From Arthrobacter pigmenti (GTDB lineage Bacteria > Actinomycetota > Actinomycetes > Actinomycetales > Micrococcaceae): a stretch of 64,000 bases of DNA. The translations under genes were made by a program, and so were the position numbers. The first letter of the stretch is position 1. Every line of letters starts with the position of its first letter. The notes below the pieces were generated by a model that was not told the origin of the DNA, did not search any database, and was given only the letters and a program-made list of their open reading frames with translations. Where the stretch lies: assembly GCF_011927905.1 (NCBI RefSeq), contig NZ_JAATJL010000001.1, forward strand, positions 3,100,001 through 3,164,000. The letters are read 5' to 3'. Of the stretch, positions 50,599 to 58,228 are shown in pieces.

Positions 50599-51555
50599 TT
50601 ACCTGACTTCCTGAATCGCGGCGGCTAACTGCTGGTCTTTTTCACCGGGCAGCTCGGTCCGCCAACTGCGTTTGGGCTCCCAGCCGAGGAGCCTGCGCGC
50701 CTTATCGATCGAGAACGCCGGGCTGGTGCCCGTGAGACCAGCGGCGAGCGCACCAACGGCCGGCAGATAGTGCGGGATGAGCTCGGACAGCGGCCCGCGT
50801 GCCAGGGCATCGGAAGCTCCCACGAAGAAGGTTTCAGCATTGGGGATCCGGTCCATGGACTGCAGCAGTACGTCGAGGAAGTCCGCCACGTCCCGCGCGT
50901 CGACATAGTTGAAGACGGCCGGCGCGGACAGCGCCGGATCATCAAGGCGTTCGACGACGGTGTGCCCCTGCTGGGTCGGCGCGCCCGCCCACTCCTCGGG
51001 CGAAATGACATAGCAGGGCCGGAACGCGGCGTAACGGAGCCGGTCCCCCTGCGCGGCGGCGAACATGCGCATGGTCTGCTCGGCCAGCAGTTTGGAGAGG
51101 GCGTACGCGTTCCACGGCTTAGGCGTCGTCTCCTCGTCGAGAGGGAGGGCCTCCGGCGTCCAACCGGCCGGCGACCCGTAACCCAGCACGGTGGGACTGG
51201 AAGCGGTGATGATCCTGCCGACGCCGAGGTCGGTGGCCGCGCCCATAACCTGGAAGGCGAGCTGGCTGTTGGTCTGGAGGATGACCTCCTCGGGCGCGCT
51301 GAACGGGACGGCGATCGCGGCAAGGTGCACGACGGCGTCGGGCCGGTGCTTCTCGATGACCCGACGGGCAACGCCGGGGGCCAGCAGATCCACGGACTCC
51401 TGCCGAATTTGGGCCGGGAACGCGCCGTCCGGGACCGGCGCGCGGTCTACGGAGACGACGTCGTACCCTGCCTCCGCAAGGCCGGTCACCACGCTGCGGC
51501 CCAGCCTGCCGGATCCGCCCGTGACGAGGACCGTAGTCTGTGCCCGCTCAGCCAC
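50599..51555 (-). CDS. NAD(P)-dependent epimerase/dehydratase (extended SDR; uronate-dehydrogenase-like?)
   Basis: 318 residues from GTG 51555, where the Rossmann start TTVLVTGGSGRLGRSVV follows directly; a further upstream reading would overlap the Gfo/Idh gene extensively. Asp in VSVDRAP favours NAD(H). HLAAIAVPFSAPEE, Ser in ITASSPTVLGYG and YALSK (Tyr/Lys) complete the active site. In context it could oxidise a uronate (uronate dehydrogenase branch) or epimerise a sugar. It overlaps the Gfo/Idh gene by eight bases. Confidence 0.88.
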   Translation of the reverse strand: MAERAQTTVLVTGGSGRLGRSVVTGLAEAGYDVVSVDRAPVPDGAFPAQIRQESVDLLAPGVARRVIEKHRPDAVVHLAAIAVPFSAPEEVILQTNSQLAFQVMGAATDLGVGRIITASSPTVLGYGSPAGWTPEALPLDEETTPKPWNAYALSKLLAEQTMRMFAAAQGDRLRYAAFRPCYVISPEEWAGAPTQQGHTVVERLDDPALSAPAVFNYVDARDVADFLDVLLQSMDRIPNAETFFVGASDALARGPLSELIPHYLPAVGALAAGLTGTSPAFSIDKARRLLGWEPKRSWRTELPGEKDQQLAAAIQEVR

Positions 51556-52966
51556 GGCGCACCTGGCTCTTGTCGGAACGGTCCGCGGCGAGGTCGGCGC
51601 CCAAATCCAGTTCGCTGATGTGCACCGGCAGGGACGATTCGAGCGAGGCGTTGCCGGCAATACCGACGGCGACGGCGCGCAATCCGTCCAGATAGCCAGA
51701 CGGTCTGCCCAGTGGATCCTCTCCTGGTCCCTCGAACAGGTCCGCAAGCAGGAGCGCATCTCCGCCGCCGTGGCCGCCTTCCCCGTTGACGATCGGCACG
51801 TCGACGGCGCGCTCCCAGTGGCGCTGGAGGGTGAGGCGCTCGCCATTGACCCGGACGGCGTCGTCCTCCTCCACCGGGGTGGCACTGGGGTCGACCACGT
51901 TCTTCTGGTCGGTACTGCTGGACACCGCTGCCCGCTCGACCACTTCGAGTTCGGCCCGCCCGTGGGTTCCGTTCACCGCCACCCGGTAGCCTTCCCAGGG
52001 GCTGTGGGCGTTCAGCGAGTAGCTGAGCGTGGGCCCGGAGGCGTAGTCCACCACTAGCGCCAGATTGTCCTCGATCGTGATGCCGGGGGCGAAGACATCC
52101 TGGTCCCGCTGGTAGCCGTCGTGGTGTTCGTTGGCGTAGTAGAGGGCGTTGAGACGCTCATCGTCGCGGAGGTCGAGGGCGAACGGGTCGTCCGCAGCTT
52201 CGTCGATGGTGCCGCGCTTCGGGCGATCAGTGAGGCCGCGTCCGGCAGCGTTCGTCTCGCCGTAGAAACGCAAACCGCCGCTGGCGAATACCCGCTCGGG
52301 AACGTCGTCGATCCACCAGTTCACGAGGTCGAAGTGGTGCGACGCCTTATGGATCAGCAGACCGCCCGAGTTCTCCTTCTGCCGGTGCCAGCGCCGGAAG
52401 TAGTCAGCACCGTGGACGGTGTCCAGCATCCAACTGAAATCGATCGACGTCACCTTACCGATGGCGCCGCTCTGGATGATCTCCTTCAGCGCACTGTTGC
52501 GCGGTGAGTACCGGTAGTTGAAGGTCACGACGACGTCGCGCCCCGTCTCCTCGATCGCGCGGCAGACCCGGCGGCAGCTTTCGGCGTCGATGGTGAGCGG
52601 CTTTTCGACGACGACGTCGGCCCCCGCCTGCAGCGCCTCGACGATGTAGTCCGCGTGGGTGTAGTCGGGTGTGGTGACAATGACGCGGCCGATCCCGTTG
52701 TCCCGGATGAACTGCGTGAGTTCCCCCGGCGGGAACTGCGCGACCTTCGATTCCGGCCACAGCTCCGCTGCGAGGTCCAGGTAGTACTGGGCCCGCCCCG
52801 GGTTTGTGTCGCTGACGGCCACAAGTTCGGTTGAGGACGCCTGGTCGCCGAGCGCGGCACGGACGTACATCTCGGCGCGCGATCCGGTGCCGATCAGCAC
52901 CACGCGGGTGCGTTCATGTCTCGGTTCCTGCTGTTCAGCAGCAAACGTATGCGGGGCGGTACTCAT
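51548..52966 (-). CDS. Gfo/Idh/MocA family oxidoreductase
   Basis: 472 residues. RVVLIGTGSRAEMYVRAALG is the dinucleotide loop; VVVEKPLTIDAESC holds the EKP motif; TFNYRYSPRNSALKEII and GGLLIHKASHHFDLVNWWID follow in the catalytic domain. Long relative to the usual 340-400 residues, with an insert near 225-300 (RPKRGTIDEAADDPFALDLR). First gene of the leftward operon, with a LacI-type operator in its control region. Likely oxidises a sugar derivative. Confidence 0.92.
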   Translation of the reverse strand: MSTAPHTFAAEQQEPRHERTRVVLIGTGSRAEMYVRAALGDQASSTELVAVSDTNPGRAQYYLDLAAELWPESKVAQFPPGELTQFIRDNGIGRVIVTTPDYTHADYIVEALQAGADVVVEKPLTIDAESCRRVCRAIEETGRDVVVTFNYRYSPRNSALKEIIQSGAIGKVTSIDFSWMLDTVHGADYFRRWHRQKENSGGLLIHKASHHFDLVNWWIDDVPERVFASGGLRFYGETNAAGRGLTDRPKRGTIDEAADDPFALDLRDDERLNALYYANEHHDGYQRDQDVFAPGITIEDNLALVVDYASGPTLSYSLNAHSPWEGYRVAVNGTHGRAELEVVERAAVSSSTDQKNVVDPSATPVEEDDAVRVNGERLTLQRHWERAVDVPIVNGEGGHGGGDALLLADLFEGPGEDPLGRPSGYLDGLRAVAVGIAGNASLESSLPVHISELDLGADLAADRSDKSQVRRG

Positions 52967-53025
52967 GGGGCTCCTTCGGTCGCCGGCTTCAGCGATGCTG
53001 CAACATCGCGCCTGTGACGTCTATG

Positions 53026-53047
53026 CTCGAGAAAACGTTTTCTGGAA
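53026..53047. promoter_or_regulatory. LacI-type operator O3
   Basis: Core CGAGAAAACGTTTTCTGG lies between the divergent Gfo/Idh and lacI-type genes, nearly matching O2 at 40718. It could control both directions, including autoregulation. Confidence 0.75.
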
Positions 53048-53134
53048 AAGGTTATATGCTTTCTATCAACACACCGGTATGCCCGTCAACCATTTGTTGC
53101 CGGGGCGCCGATCTCCATCCGGGGGAAGGAACCT

Positions 53135-54148
53135 ATGGCCAGGAAAACAGCTAACCGCAGGGTGGGCATCACCGACGTCGCGCAGCGGGCCGGGGTGTCG
53201 CTGGCCTCGGTCTCGCGCGTCATGAACGGGAACTTCTCGGTGGACCCGGACATCGCCGCCCGCGTGCGGGCCGCAGCGGCAGAGCTGAACTACCAGCCCA
53301 ACGCGGTGGGCCGCAGCCTGGCGCTCGGGAAGACGGACACCATCGGCGTCGTTGTACCGGACCTCGCCAACCCAACCTTCCAGGGCATGCTCCGTGGGGT
53401 AAGCCGCGCGGCCGCGCAGGATGGCTACCGCGTACTCATCGCCGACTCGTCCGAGGTGTCCAGCGAAGAGTCCATCCTGGCGGGCGAAGCACGACGGCGG
53501 TGTGACGGCGTCGTGCTCTGCGCCCCGCGCATGAATGAGGCGGAGCTTGAGGCGCTGCTTCCCTCGCTGCGCCCGCTGGTGCTCATCAATCGCTCGACGG
53601 CGGACACGCAGACCCCCAGCCTCGTGGTCGATTACGGGCAGGGCGTCCAGGATCTGGCGGCGCACCTGGTGAGCCTCGGCCACACCAAACTCGCGTTCCT
53701 TTCGGGGCCCGAACGAAGCGTTTCCAACCAGGCCCGCCTACAGGGACTGGAGAAGTTCAGCGTGGACCATCCGGGGATTGAGCTGGCTGTCCTTCCCGCC
53801 GGCTCCAGCTTCGAGTCCGGCCACGGCTCGGCGGAAAGCGTGCTTGAAACCGGAGCAACAGGGGTACTGGCGTTCAACGACCTCGTGGCCATGGGGCTGC
53901 TCAGCGGCCTCCACGAGCGCGGCGTCAGCGTCCCAGGGCAGATTTCGATTACCGGGTTCGACGACATTCCGTTCGCCAACTACACCACTCCTCCGCTCAC
54001 CACTGCTGCCGTGCCGATCAACGACATCGGCGAGCAGGCCTGGCACGAGATGCGCCGACTCCTCGGCGACGGCGGAACCGAGCCCTCCCACACCACGTTC
54101 CAACCGGAGCTGATACAACGTGGGAGCACCGGGCCCGCACCCCGCTGA
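53135..54148 (+). CDS. LacI-family repressor of the sugar locus
   Basis: 337 residues. N-terminal HTH VAQRAGVSLASVSRVMNG and hinge helix YQPNAVGRSLALGKT, then the periplasmic-binding-like effector domain (IGVVVPDLANPTFQGMLRGV, NRSTADTQTPSLVVDYGQGV, ITGFDDIPFANYTTPPLTTA). GGGGGAAGGAACCT precedes the ATG. The three CGAGAAAnCGTTTTCTCG-like sites suit a LacI-family dimer. The effector is unknown. Confidence 0.95.
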   Translation: MARKTANRRVGITDVAQRAGVSLASVSRVMNGNFSVDPDIAARVRAAAAELNYQPNAVGRSLALGKTDTIGVVVPDLANPTFQGMLRGVSRAAAQDGYRVLIADSSEVSSEESILAGEARRRCDGVVLCAPRMNEAELEALLPSLRPLVLINRSTADTQTPSLVVDYGQGVQDLAAHLVSLGHTKLAFLSGPERSVSNQARLQGLEKFSVDHPGIELAVLPAGSSFESGHGSAESVLETGATGVLAFNDLVAMGLLSGLHERGVSVPGQISITGFDDIPFANYTTPPLTTAAVPINDIGEQAWHEMRRLLGDGGTEPSHTTFQPELIQRGSTGPAPR

Positions 54149-54183
54149 CCCCCCAGCCCACTGCGCCATATTGCACTTACTAC

Positions 54184-54195
54184 AAAGCAGACTTA
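54184..54195 (+). promoter_or_regulatory. AG-N4-CTTA element upstream of the GlsB-like gene
   Basis: AAAGCAGACTTA ends 38 bases before ATG 54234, the same spacing as at 14911, 15661 and 22964. Confidence 0.5.
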
Positions 54196-54233
54196 TTGTT
54201 TCGGAGGAACATCTACAACTGGAGGCAAACAGC

Positions 54234-54506
54234 ATGGCTATTATCGGATTCCTCATTGCGGGACTCATCATCGGCGCTATCGCGCGGCTCATTAAACCGG
54301 GCAAGCAGAACCTGGGTTGGATCGCCACGCTTCTGCTCGGCGTTGTCGGTTCGCTGATCGGCGGCATCATCGCGAACCTGCTTGGCACCGGCGGCATCTT
54401 CGAACTCAACATCATCGGCTTCATCGTCGCCGTCGTAGCGTCCGTGCTGCTGATCGGCGTCGCAGAGTCGATGTCCGGCCGCAAGAACCGCAGCGTCCGC
54501 CGGTAA
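54234..54506 (+). CDS. GlsB/YeaQ/YmgE family stress-response membrane protein
   Basis: 90 residues with three hydrophobic helices rich in Gly: GFLIAGLIIGAIARLIKPG, WIATLLLGVVGSLIGGIIAN and IIGFIVAVVASVLLIGVAES. GGAGG lies eight or so bases before ATG 54234. These small transglycosylase-associated-like membrane proteins are induced by stress. Upstream AG-N4-CTTA element; downstream inverted repeat copy 3. Confidence 0.93.
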   Translation: MAIIGFLIAGLIIGAIARLIKPGKQNLGWIATLLLGVVGSLIGGIIANLLGTGGIFELNIIGFIVAVVASVLLIGVAESMSGRKNRSVRR

Positions 54507-54508
54507 CC

Positions 54509-54573
54509 GGAAGTTTCGTGCAGCTCTGGTGGCTTCGCGCGTCCTGAACCCACCGGAGCTGCACAAAATTTCC
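54509..54573. repeat. Long inverted repeat, copy 3 of 3, between convergent genes
   Basis: Arms 54509-54532 and 54550-54573 (24 bp, three mismatches), core GTTTCGTGCAGCTCTGG. It lies between the GlsB-like gene and convergent pntB. Confidence 0.8.
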
Positions 54574-54579
54574 CGAAAC

Positions 54580-55953
54580 CTACAGCGCCTTCGCCGCCCC
54601 CAGCACCTTCGTCAGCGAATCCTTCGCGTCACCGAACAGCAGCGTGGTCTTCGGCGAGTACAGTAACTCGTTCTCGATTCCCGCGAATCCCGGACGCATG
54701 GACCGCTTCAGAAACACCACCTGCCCGGCGTCACCCACCTCGAGGATCGGCATCCCGTAGATCGGCGAACCCGGCGAGGTCTTGGCAGCCGGATTGACGA
54801 CGTCGTTCGCTCCCACCACCAGCGCCACGTCCATGTTCCGGAACTCAGGGTTGACTTCGGACATCTCCTTCAGCGACTCGTACGGCACATTCGCCTCCGC
54901 CAGCAGAACGTTCATGTGACCTGGCATGCGGCCGGCCACCGGGTGGATCGCGAAGGACACCTCCACGCCCCGGGCCTCCAGCGCATCCGCCAGCTCCGCG
55001 ATGGTGTGCTGCCCCTGGGATACTGCGAGCCCGTAGCCCGGCACGATCACCACCCGCTGCGCGTACCCAAGCATGACGGCGACATCCTCCGGCCCGGACG
55101 AACGCACCGGCCGCTCGCTCACGGCGCCGCCTCCCGCCGTCGAACCTCCCCGGAAAGCACCGAACAGGATGCCCGCCACCCCCCGTCCCATCGCGGACGC
55201 CATGGCACGGGTGAGGATGGTGCCGCTCGCCCCGACCAGTGTTCCGGCGACCAGCAGCAGCACGTTGTTCAGCACCACGCCCGACGCCGCGACCGCCAGC
55301 CCGGTGAACGCATTCAGCAGCGAGATGACAATGGGAACGTCCGCGCCGCCCACCGGCAGCACGAGCAGCACGCCACCCACCAGCCCGAGCAGCAGCAGGA
55401 CCGTAGCCCACACCACGCTCCCGGTCGCAATGACCAACACCGCCGCCACCAACAGAACGACGACGACGGCCGTCATCACCCAGCGCATCCCCCCGAACAC
55501 CACGGGCCGGGTGGTCATCAGCTCCTGTAATTTCGCGACCGTGACGGCAGAACCGGAGAACGAGACCGCACCCACCACGAGGGTGAAGACGACGGCGGCG
55601 CGCACCCAGCCGTCGTCGTGCTCGGCCAGTTCGAGGATCGCCACCAGGGCCGCAGCACCGCCGCCGACGCCGTTGAACAGGGCCACGAGCTGGGGCATCT
55701 GGGTCATCTGGACGCGTCGGGCTATCGGCGCGGCAATACCTGCACCGATGACGATGGCCACGAGGATTGCCGGCAGGTTCTCGAGCCGGACCGAGAAGAA
55801 GACCGTCACGACGGCGAGCGCAGCTCCCGCAGCGCCGATCAGGTTGCCGCGGCGGGCTGTGCGCGGGGAGCTCAGGCCCTTCAGGGCGAGGATGAAGCAC
55901 ACGGCCACAACGAGGTAGAGCAGGGCAGTTGCCTCGGCGGTAAGGAGGTTCAT
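54580..55953 (-). CDS. pntB: NAD(P) transhydrogenase beta subunit
   Basis: 457 residues. About nine membrane helices in the first 270 residues (LYLVVAVCFILALKGLSSP, LVALFNGVGGGAAALVAILE), then the NADP-binding dIII domain: VIVPGYGLAVSQGQHTIAEL, HPVAGRMPGHMNVLLAEANV, VVGANDVVNPAAKT and GFAGIENELLYSPKTTLLFG. With PntAA and PntAB it couples hydride transfer from NADH to NADP+ to proton entry, making NADPH. ATGA overlap with pntAB. Confidence 0.97.
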   Translation of the reverse strand: MNLLTAEATALLYLVVAVCFILALKGLSSPRTARRGNLIGAAGAALAVVTVFFSVRLENLPAILVAIVIGAGIAAPIARRVQMTQMPQLVALFNGVGGGAAALVAILELAEHDDGWVRAAVVFTLVVGAVSFSGSAVTVAKLQELMTTRPVVFGGMRWVMTAVVVVLLVAAVLVIATGSVVWATVLLLLGLVGGVLLVLPVGGADVPIVISLLNAFTGLAVAASGVVLNNVLLLVAGTLVGASGTILTRAMASAMGRGVAGILFGAFRGGSTAGGGAVSERPVRSSGPEDVAVMLGYAQRVVIVPGYGLAVSQGQHTIAELADALEARGVEVSFAIHPVAGRMPGHMNVLLAEANVPYESLKEMSEVNPEFRNMDVALVVGANDVVNPAAKTSPGSPIYGMPILEVGDAGQVVFLKRSMRPGFAGIENELLYSPKTTLLFGDAKDSLTKVLGAAKAL

Positions 55954-56282
55954 GCGCTGGGCTCCTTCGGCGACGTTCCGGGCTTCGCTGCATTGTCTTT
56001 GGCGGGATTTCGACCCCGGAACATGTGCAGCATGCGGTCGGTGACCACGAACCCGCCCACCAGGTTGGCCGTTGCGAGGAGCACGGCGAGGAGCGCGAGC
56101 ACCAGCGGCAGCGGCTCGGTGGTCTGACCGGCCACGAGGATTGCGCCGATCAGGATGATCCCGTGGATTGCGTTGGCACCGGACATCAGCGGCGTGTGGA
56201 GGGTGCTCGTCACTTTCGAGACCACCTCGAACCCGACAAAGACGGCGAGCACCACCACGGTGAGCAGGGTGGGTAGGTCCAT
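55950..56282 (-). CDS. pntAB: NAD(P) transhydrogenase alpha subunit, membrane part
   Basis: 110 residues, three or four helices: TLLTVVVLAVFVGFEVVSKV, MSGANAIHGIILIGAILVAG and ALLAVLLATANLVGGFVVTD, then a short basic tail. This is the separate small subunit of three-subunit transhydrogenases. Two bases after pntAA, and overlapping pntB (ATGA). Confidence 0.96.
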   Translation of the reverse strand: MDLPTLLTVVVLAVFVGFEVVSKVTSTLHTPLMSGANAIHGIILIGAILVAGQTTEPLPLVLALLAVLLATANLVGGFVVTDRMLHMFRGRNPAKDNAAKPGTSPKEPSA

Positions 56283-56284
56283 CG

Positions 56285-57415
56285 TCAGACTCCTCTCAGT
56301 GCGGCTTCGGTGGGTTGGTGGCGCACCTTGCCCTCGTGCGTGAGGCAGGCGCCGGCAACGACGTCGTCCTCGAAGTCAGGCACCACGCGGCCCTCCACCG
56401 TCATGAGCTCCACGAGGTTGGCAACGTTCGCGGCAAACAGGCGCGAGGCGTCCGCAGCCATCGCTGAGGCAGCGTCCTTCATCCCCACCAGGGTGACATT
56501 CCCGCCGATCCCCGGTACGACGACGTCGTGCCCCGCCTTTGTGCCTTCCACGTTGCCCCCGGTCTCGGCGGCCAGGTCGACCACGACAGCCCCGGCACGC
56601 ATCCCGGCCACCATCTTGGTAGTCACCAGCAGGGGTGCGGGCCGGCCGGGGATGGCCGCCGTCGTAATGAGGACGTCCGCGGCGGCAATGTGCGGGGCAA
56701 GGAGTTCGCGTTGACGTTCGGCGCGGTCCTCGCTCATTTCGCGGGCGTACCCGCCGGCGCCCTCGATGGTGTCGAGGTCGAGGTGGATGAAGGTGCCGCC
56801 GAGTGAGGTGACTTCATCGGCGGAGGCGGGGCGGACATCGTACGCGGAAACCCGCGCGCCCAACCGCTTGGCTGTGCCGATCGCCTGCAACCCCGCGACG
56901 CCCGCGCCGAGCACCACCACGCGCGCCGGCGGCACGGTCCCGGCTGCGGTCATGTAGAGGGGGAAGAAGCGGGGGAAGCGGATCGCGGCTTCGAGGACGG
57001 CCCGGTAGCCGGCCACGAGGGACTGGGAGGACAGCGCGTCCATGGACTGTGCGCGGGAGATCCGCGGAATCAGTTCGAGGGCAAATGCTGTGGCGCCGGC
57101 GTTCGCAAGAGCGTTCACGGTTTGCAGCTCAGCCGACGGCGAGGCGAGACCAACGGTGATGGTGCCCGGCTTGAGCGCGCCAGCTTCGTCCGGAGTCAGC
57201 GGCGCCACATGGCAGAGGACGTCGACCTGACCGAGGCGGGGTACGACGTCGGCACCGGCCTCGCGGTAGGCGGCGTCGTCGTGCCCGGCATGGGTTCCGG
57301 CCTCGGACTCGATGACGACTTCCAGCCCCAGTTTGGCGAGTTGGCGGACCGTCGCGGGTGTGGCCGCAACGCGCCGCTCGCCGGGTCTGGTTTCCCGTTT
57401 CACTCCAACCAGCAC
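56285..57415 (-). CDS. pntAA: NAD(P) transhydrogenase alpha subunit, NAD-binding part
   Basis: 376 residues from GTG 57415, where the protein begins (M)LVGVKRETRPGERRVAATPA as expected. NAD-binding dI domain: VVVLGAGVAGLQAIGTAKRL, then SAYDVRPASADEVTSLGG and TAAIPGRPAPLLVTTKMVAG. AGGGG seven bases upstream supports the start. First gene of the pnt operon. The cytoplasmic domain hands hydride to PntB dIII. Confidence 0.96.
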   Translation of the reverse strand: MLVGVKRETRPGERRVAATPATVRQLAKLGLEVVIESEAGTHAGHDDAAYREAGADVVPRLGQVDVLCHVAPLTPDEAGALKPGTITVGLASPSAELQTVNALANAGATAFALELIPRISRAQSMDALSSQSLVAGYRAVLEAAIRFPRFFPLYMTAAGTVPPARVVVLGAGVAGLQAIGTAKRLGARVSAYDVRPASADEVTSLGGTFIHLDLDTIEGAGGYAREMSEDRAERQRELLAPHIAAADVLITTAAIPGRPAPLLVTTKMVAGMRAGAVVVDLAAETGGNVEGTKAGHDVVVPGIGGNVTLVGMKDAASAMAADASRLFAANVANLVELMTVEGRVVPDFEDDVVAGACLTHEGKVRHQPTEAALRGV

Positions 57416-57583
57416 AGTATGTCCCCTTTCGGGCGGCCGGCATCCTTGCCTGGGCCGCTCAGACTTAGCATCACACAGCAGCGGCGCCCGGGGAACGGAC
57501 CTGCCCGCGAGTGTTGCGCAATCTTGATGACGGCTGCAGCGACGCAGAGCTCTCACGCTGGCGGGTAGCGCGTCCGGCGAGCG

Positions 57584-58228
57584 TCAATCCCGGATGATGC
57601 GGCGCTCTCGTGCGACGGCGATCGCTGCCGTCCGGTTATCCACGCCCAGCTTCTCGTAGATGTGGACGAGGTGGGTTTTGACCGTGGCTTCACTGATGAA
57701 GAGTTGTCTGGAGATTTCGCGGTTGGATGCACCGGTCGCGAGCAGTTCGACGAGTTGCAGCTCGCGGCTGCTCAAGGCTGTCACCGGGTTCTGAAGGCGT
57801 CCCATCAACCGGGCAGCCACTTCGGGGGCGAGCGCGGTTTGACCCGCGGCCGCGCGTTGGACTGCTTGATGGATCTGCTCGGGTGGTGCGTCCTTGAGCA
57901 TGTAACCACTCGCCCCTGCTTCGACAGCGGCGAGAATGTCTGCGTCGGTATCGTAGGTGGTCAGAATGAGCACGGGTGGACCGGCGGGTAGCTTTTGGAT
58001 CTCGCGGGTGGCAGTTACCCCGTCCATGCCGGCACCCATCTGCAAATCCATCAGCACGACGTCGATCCGCTCACCGAGGGTCTGGGCGCGTTTGAGCGCC
58101 ACTATGGCCTCGGCGCCGTCGGCTGCTTCTGCTGCGATGATCACGCCGTCGAGTTCGCCGAGCATGGCACGTAACCCTGCCCTCACCACTGGATGATCAT
58201 CGACCAGCAGGATCCGGATCTCACTCAT
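57584..58228 (-). CDS. NarL/LuxR-type response regulator
   Basis: 214 residues from ATG 58228. Receiver domain RILLVDDHPVVRAGLRAML (acidic pocket DD), phospho-acceptor in VVLMDLQMGAGMDG, Thr in LILTTYD and Lys in MLKDAPPEQ. C-terminal LuxR HTH: LSSRELQLVELLATGASNRE, ISRQLFISEATVKTHLVHIY. It overlaps the sensor kinase stop by eight bases. Likely activates the divergent FtsX/ABC operon through the TCAACC repeats. Confidence 0.96.
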   Translation of the reverse strand: MSEIRILLVDDHPVVRAGLRAMLGELDGVIIAAEAADGAEAIVALKRAQTLGERIDVVLMDLQMGAGMDGVTATREIQKLPAGPPVLILTTYDTDADILAAVEAGASGYMLKDAPPEQIHQAVQRAAAGQTALAPEVAARLMGRLQNPVTALSSRELQLVELLATGASNREISRQLFISEATVKTHLVHIYEKLGVDNRTAAIAVARERRIIRD

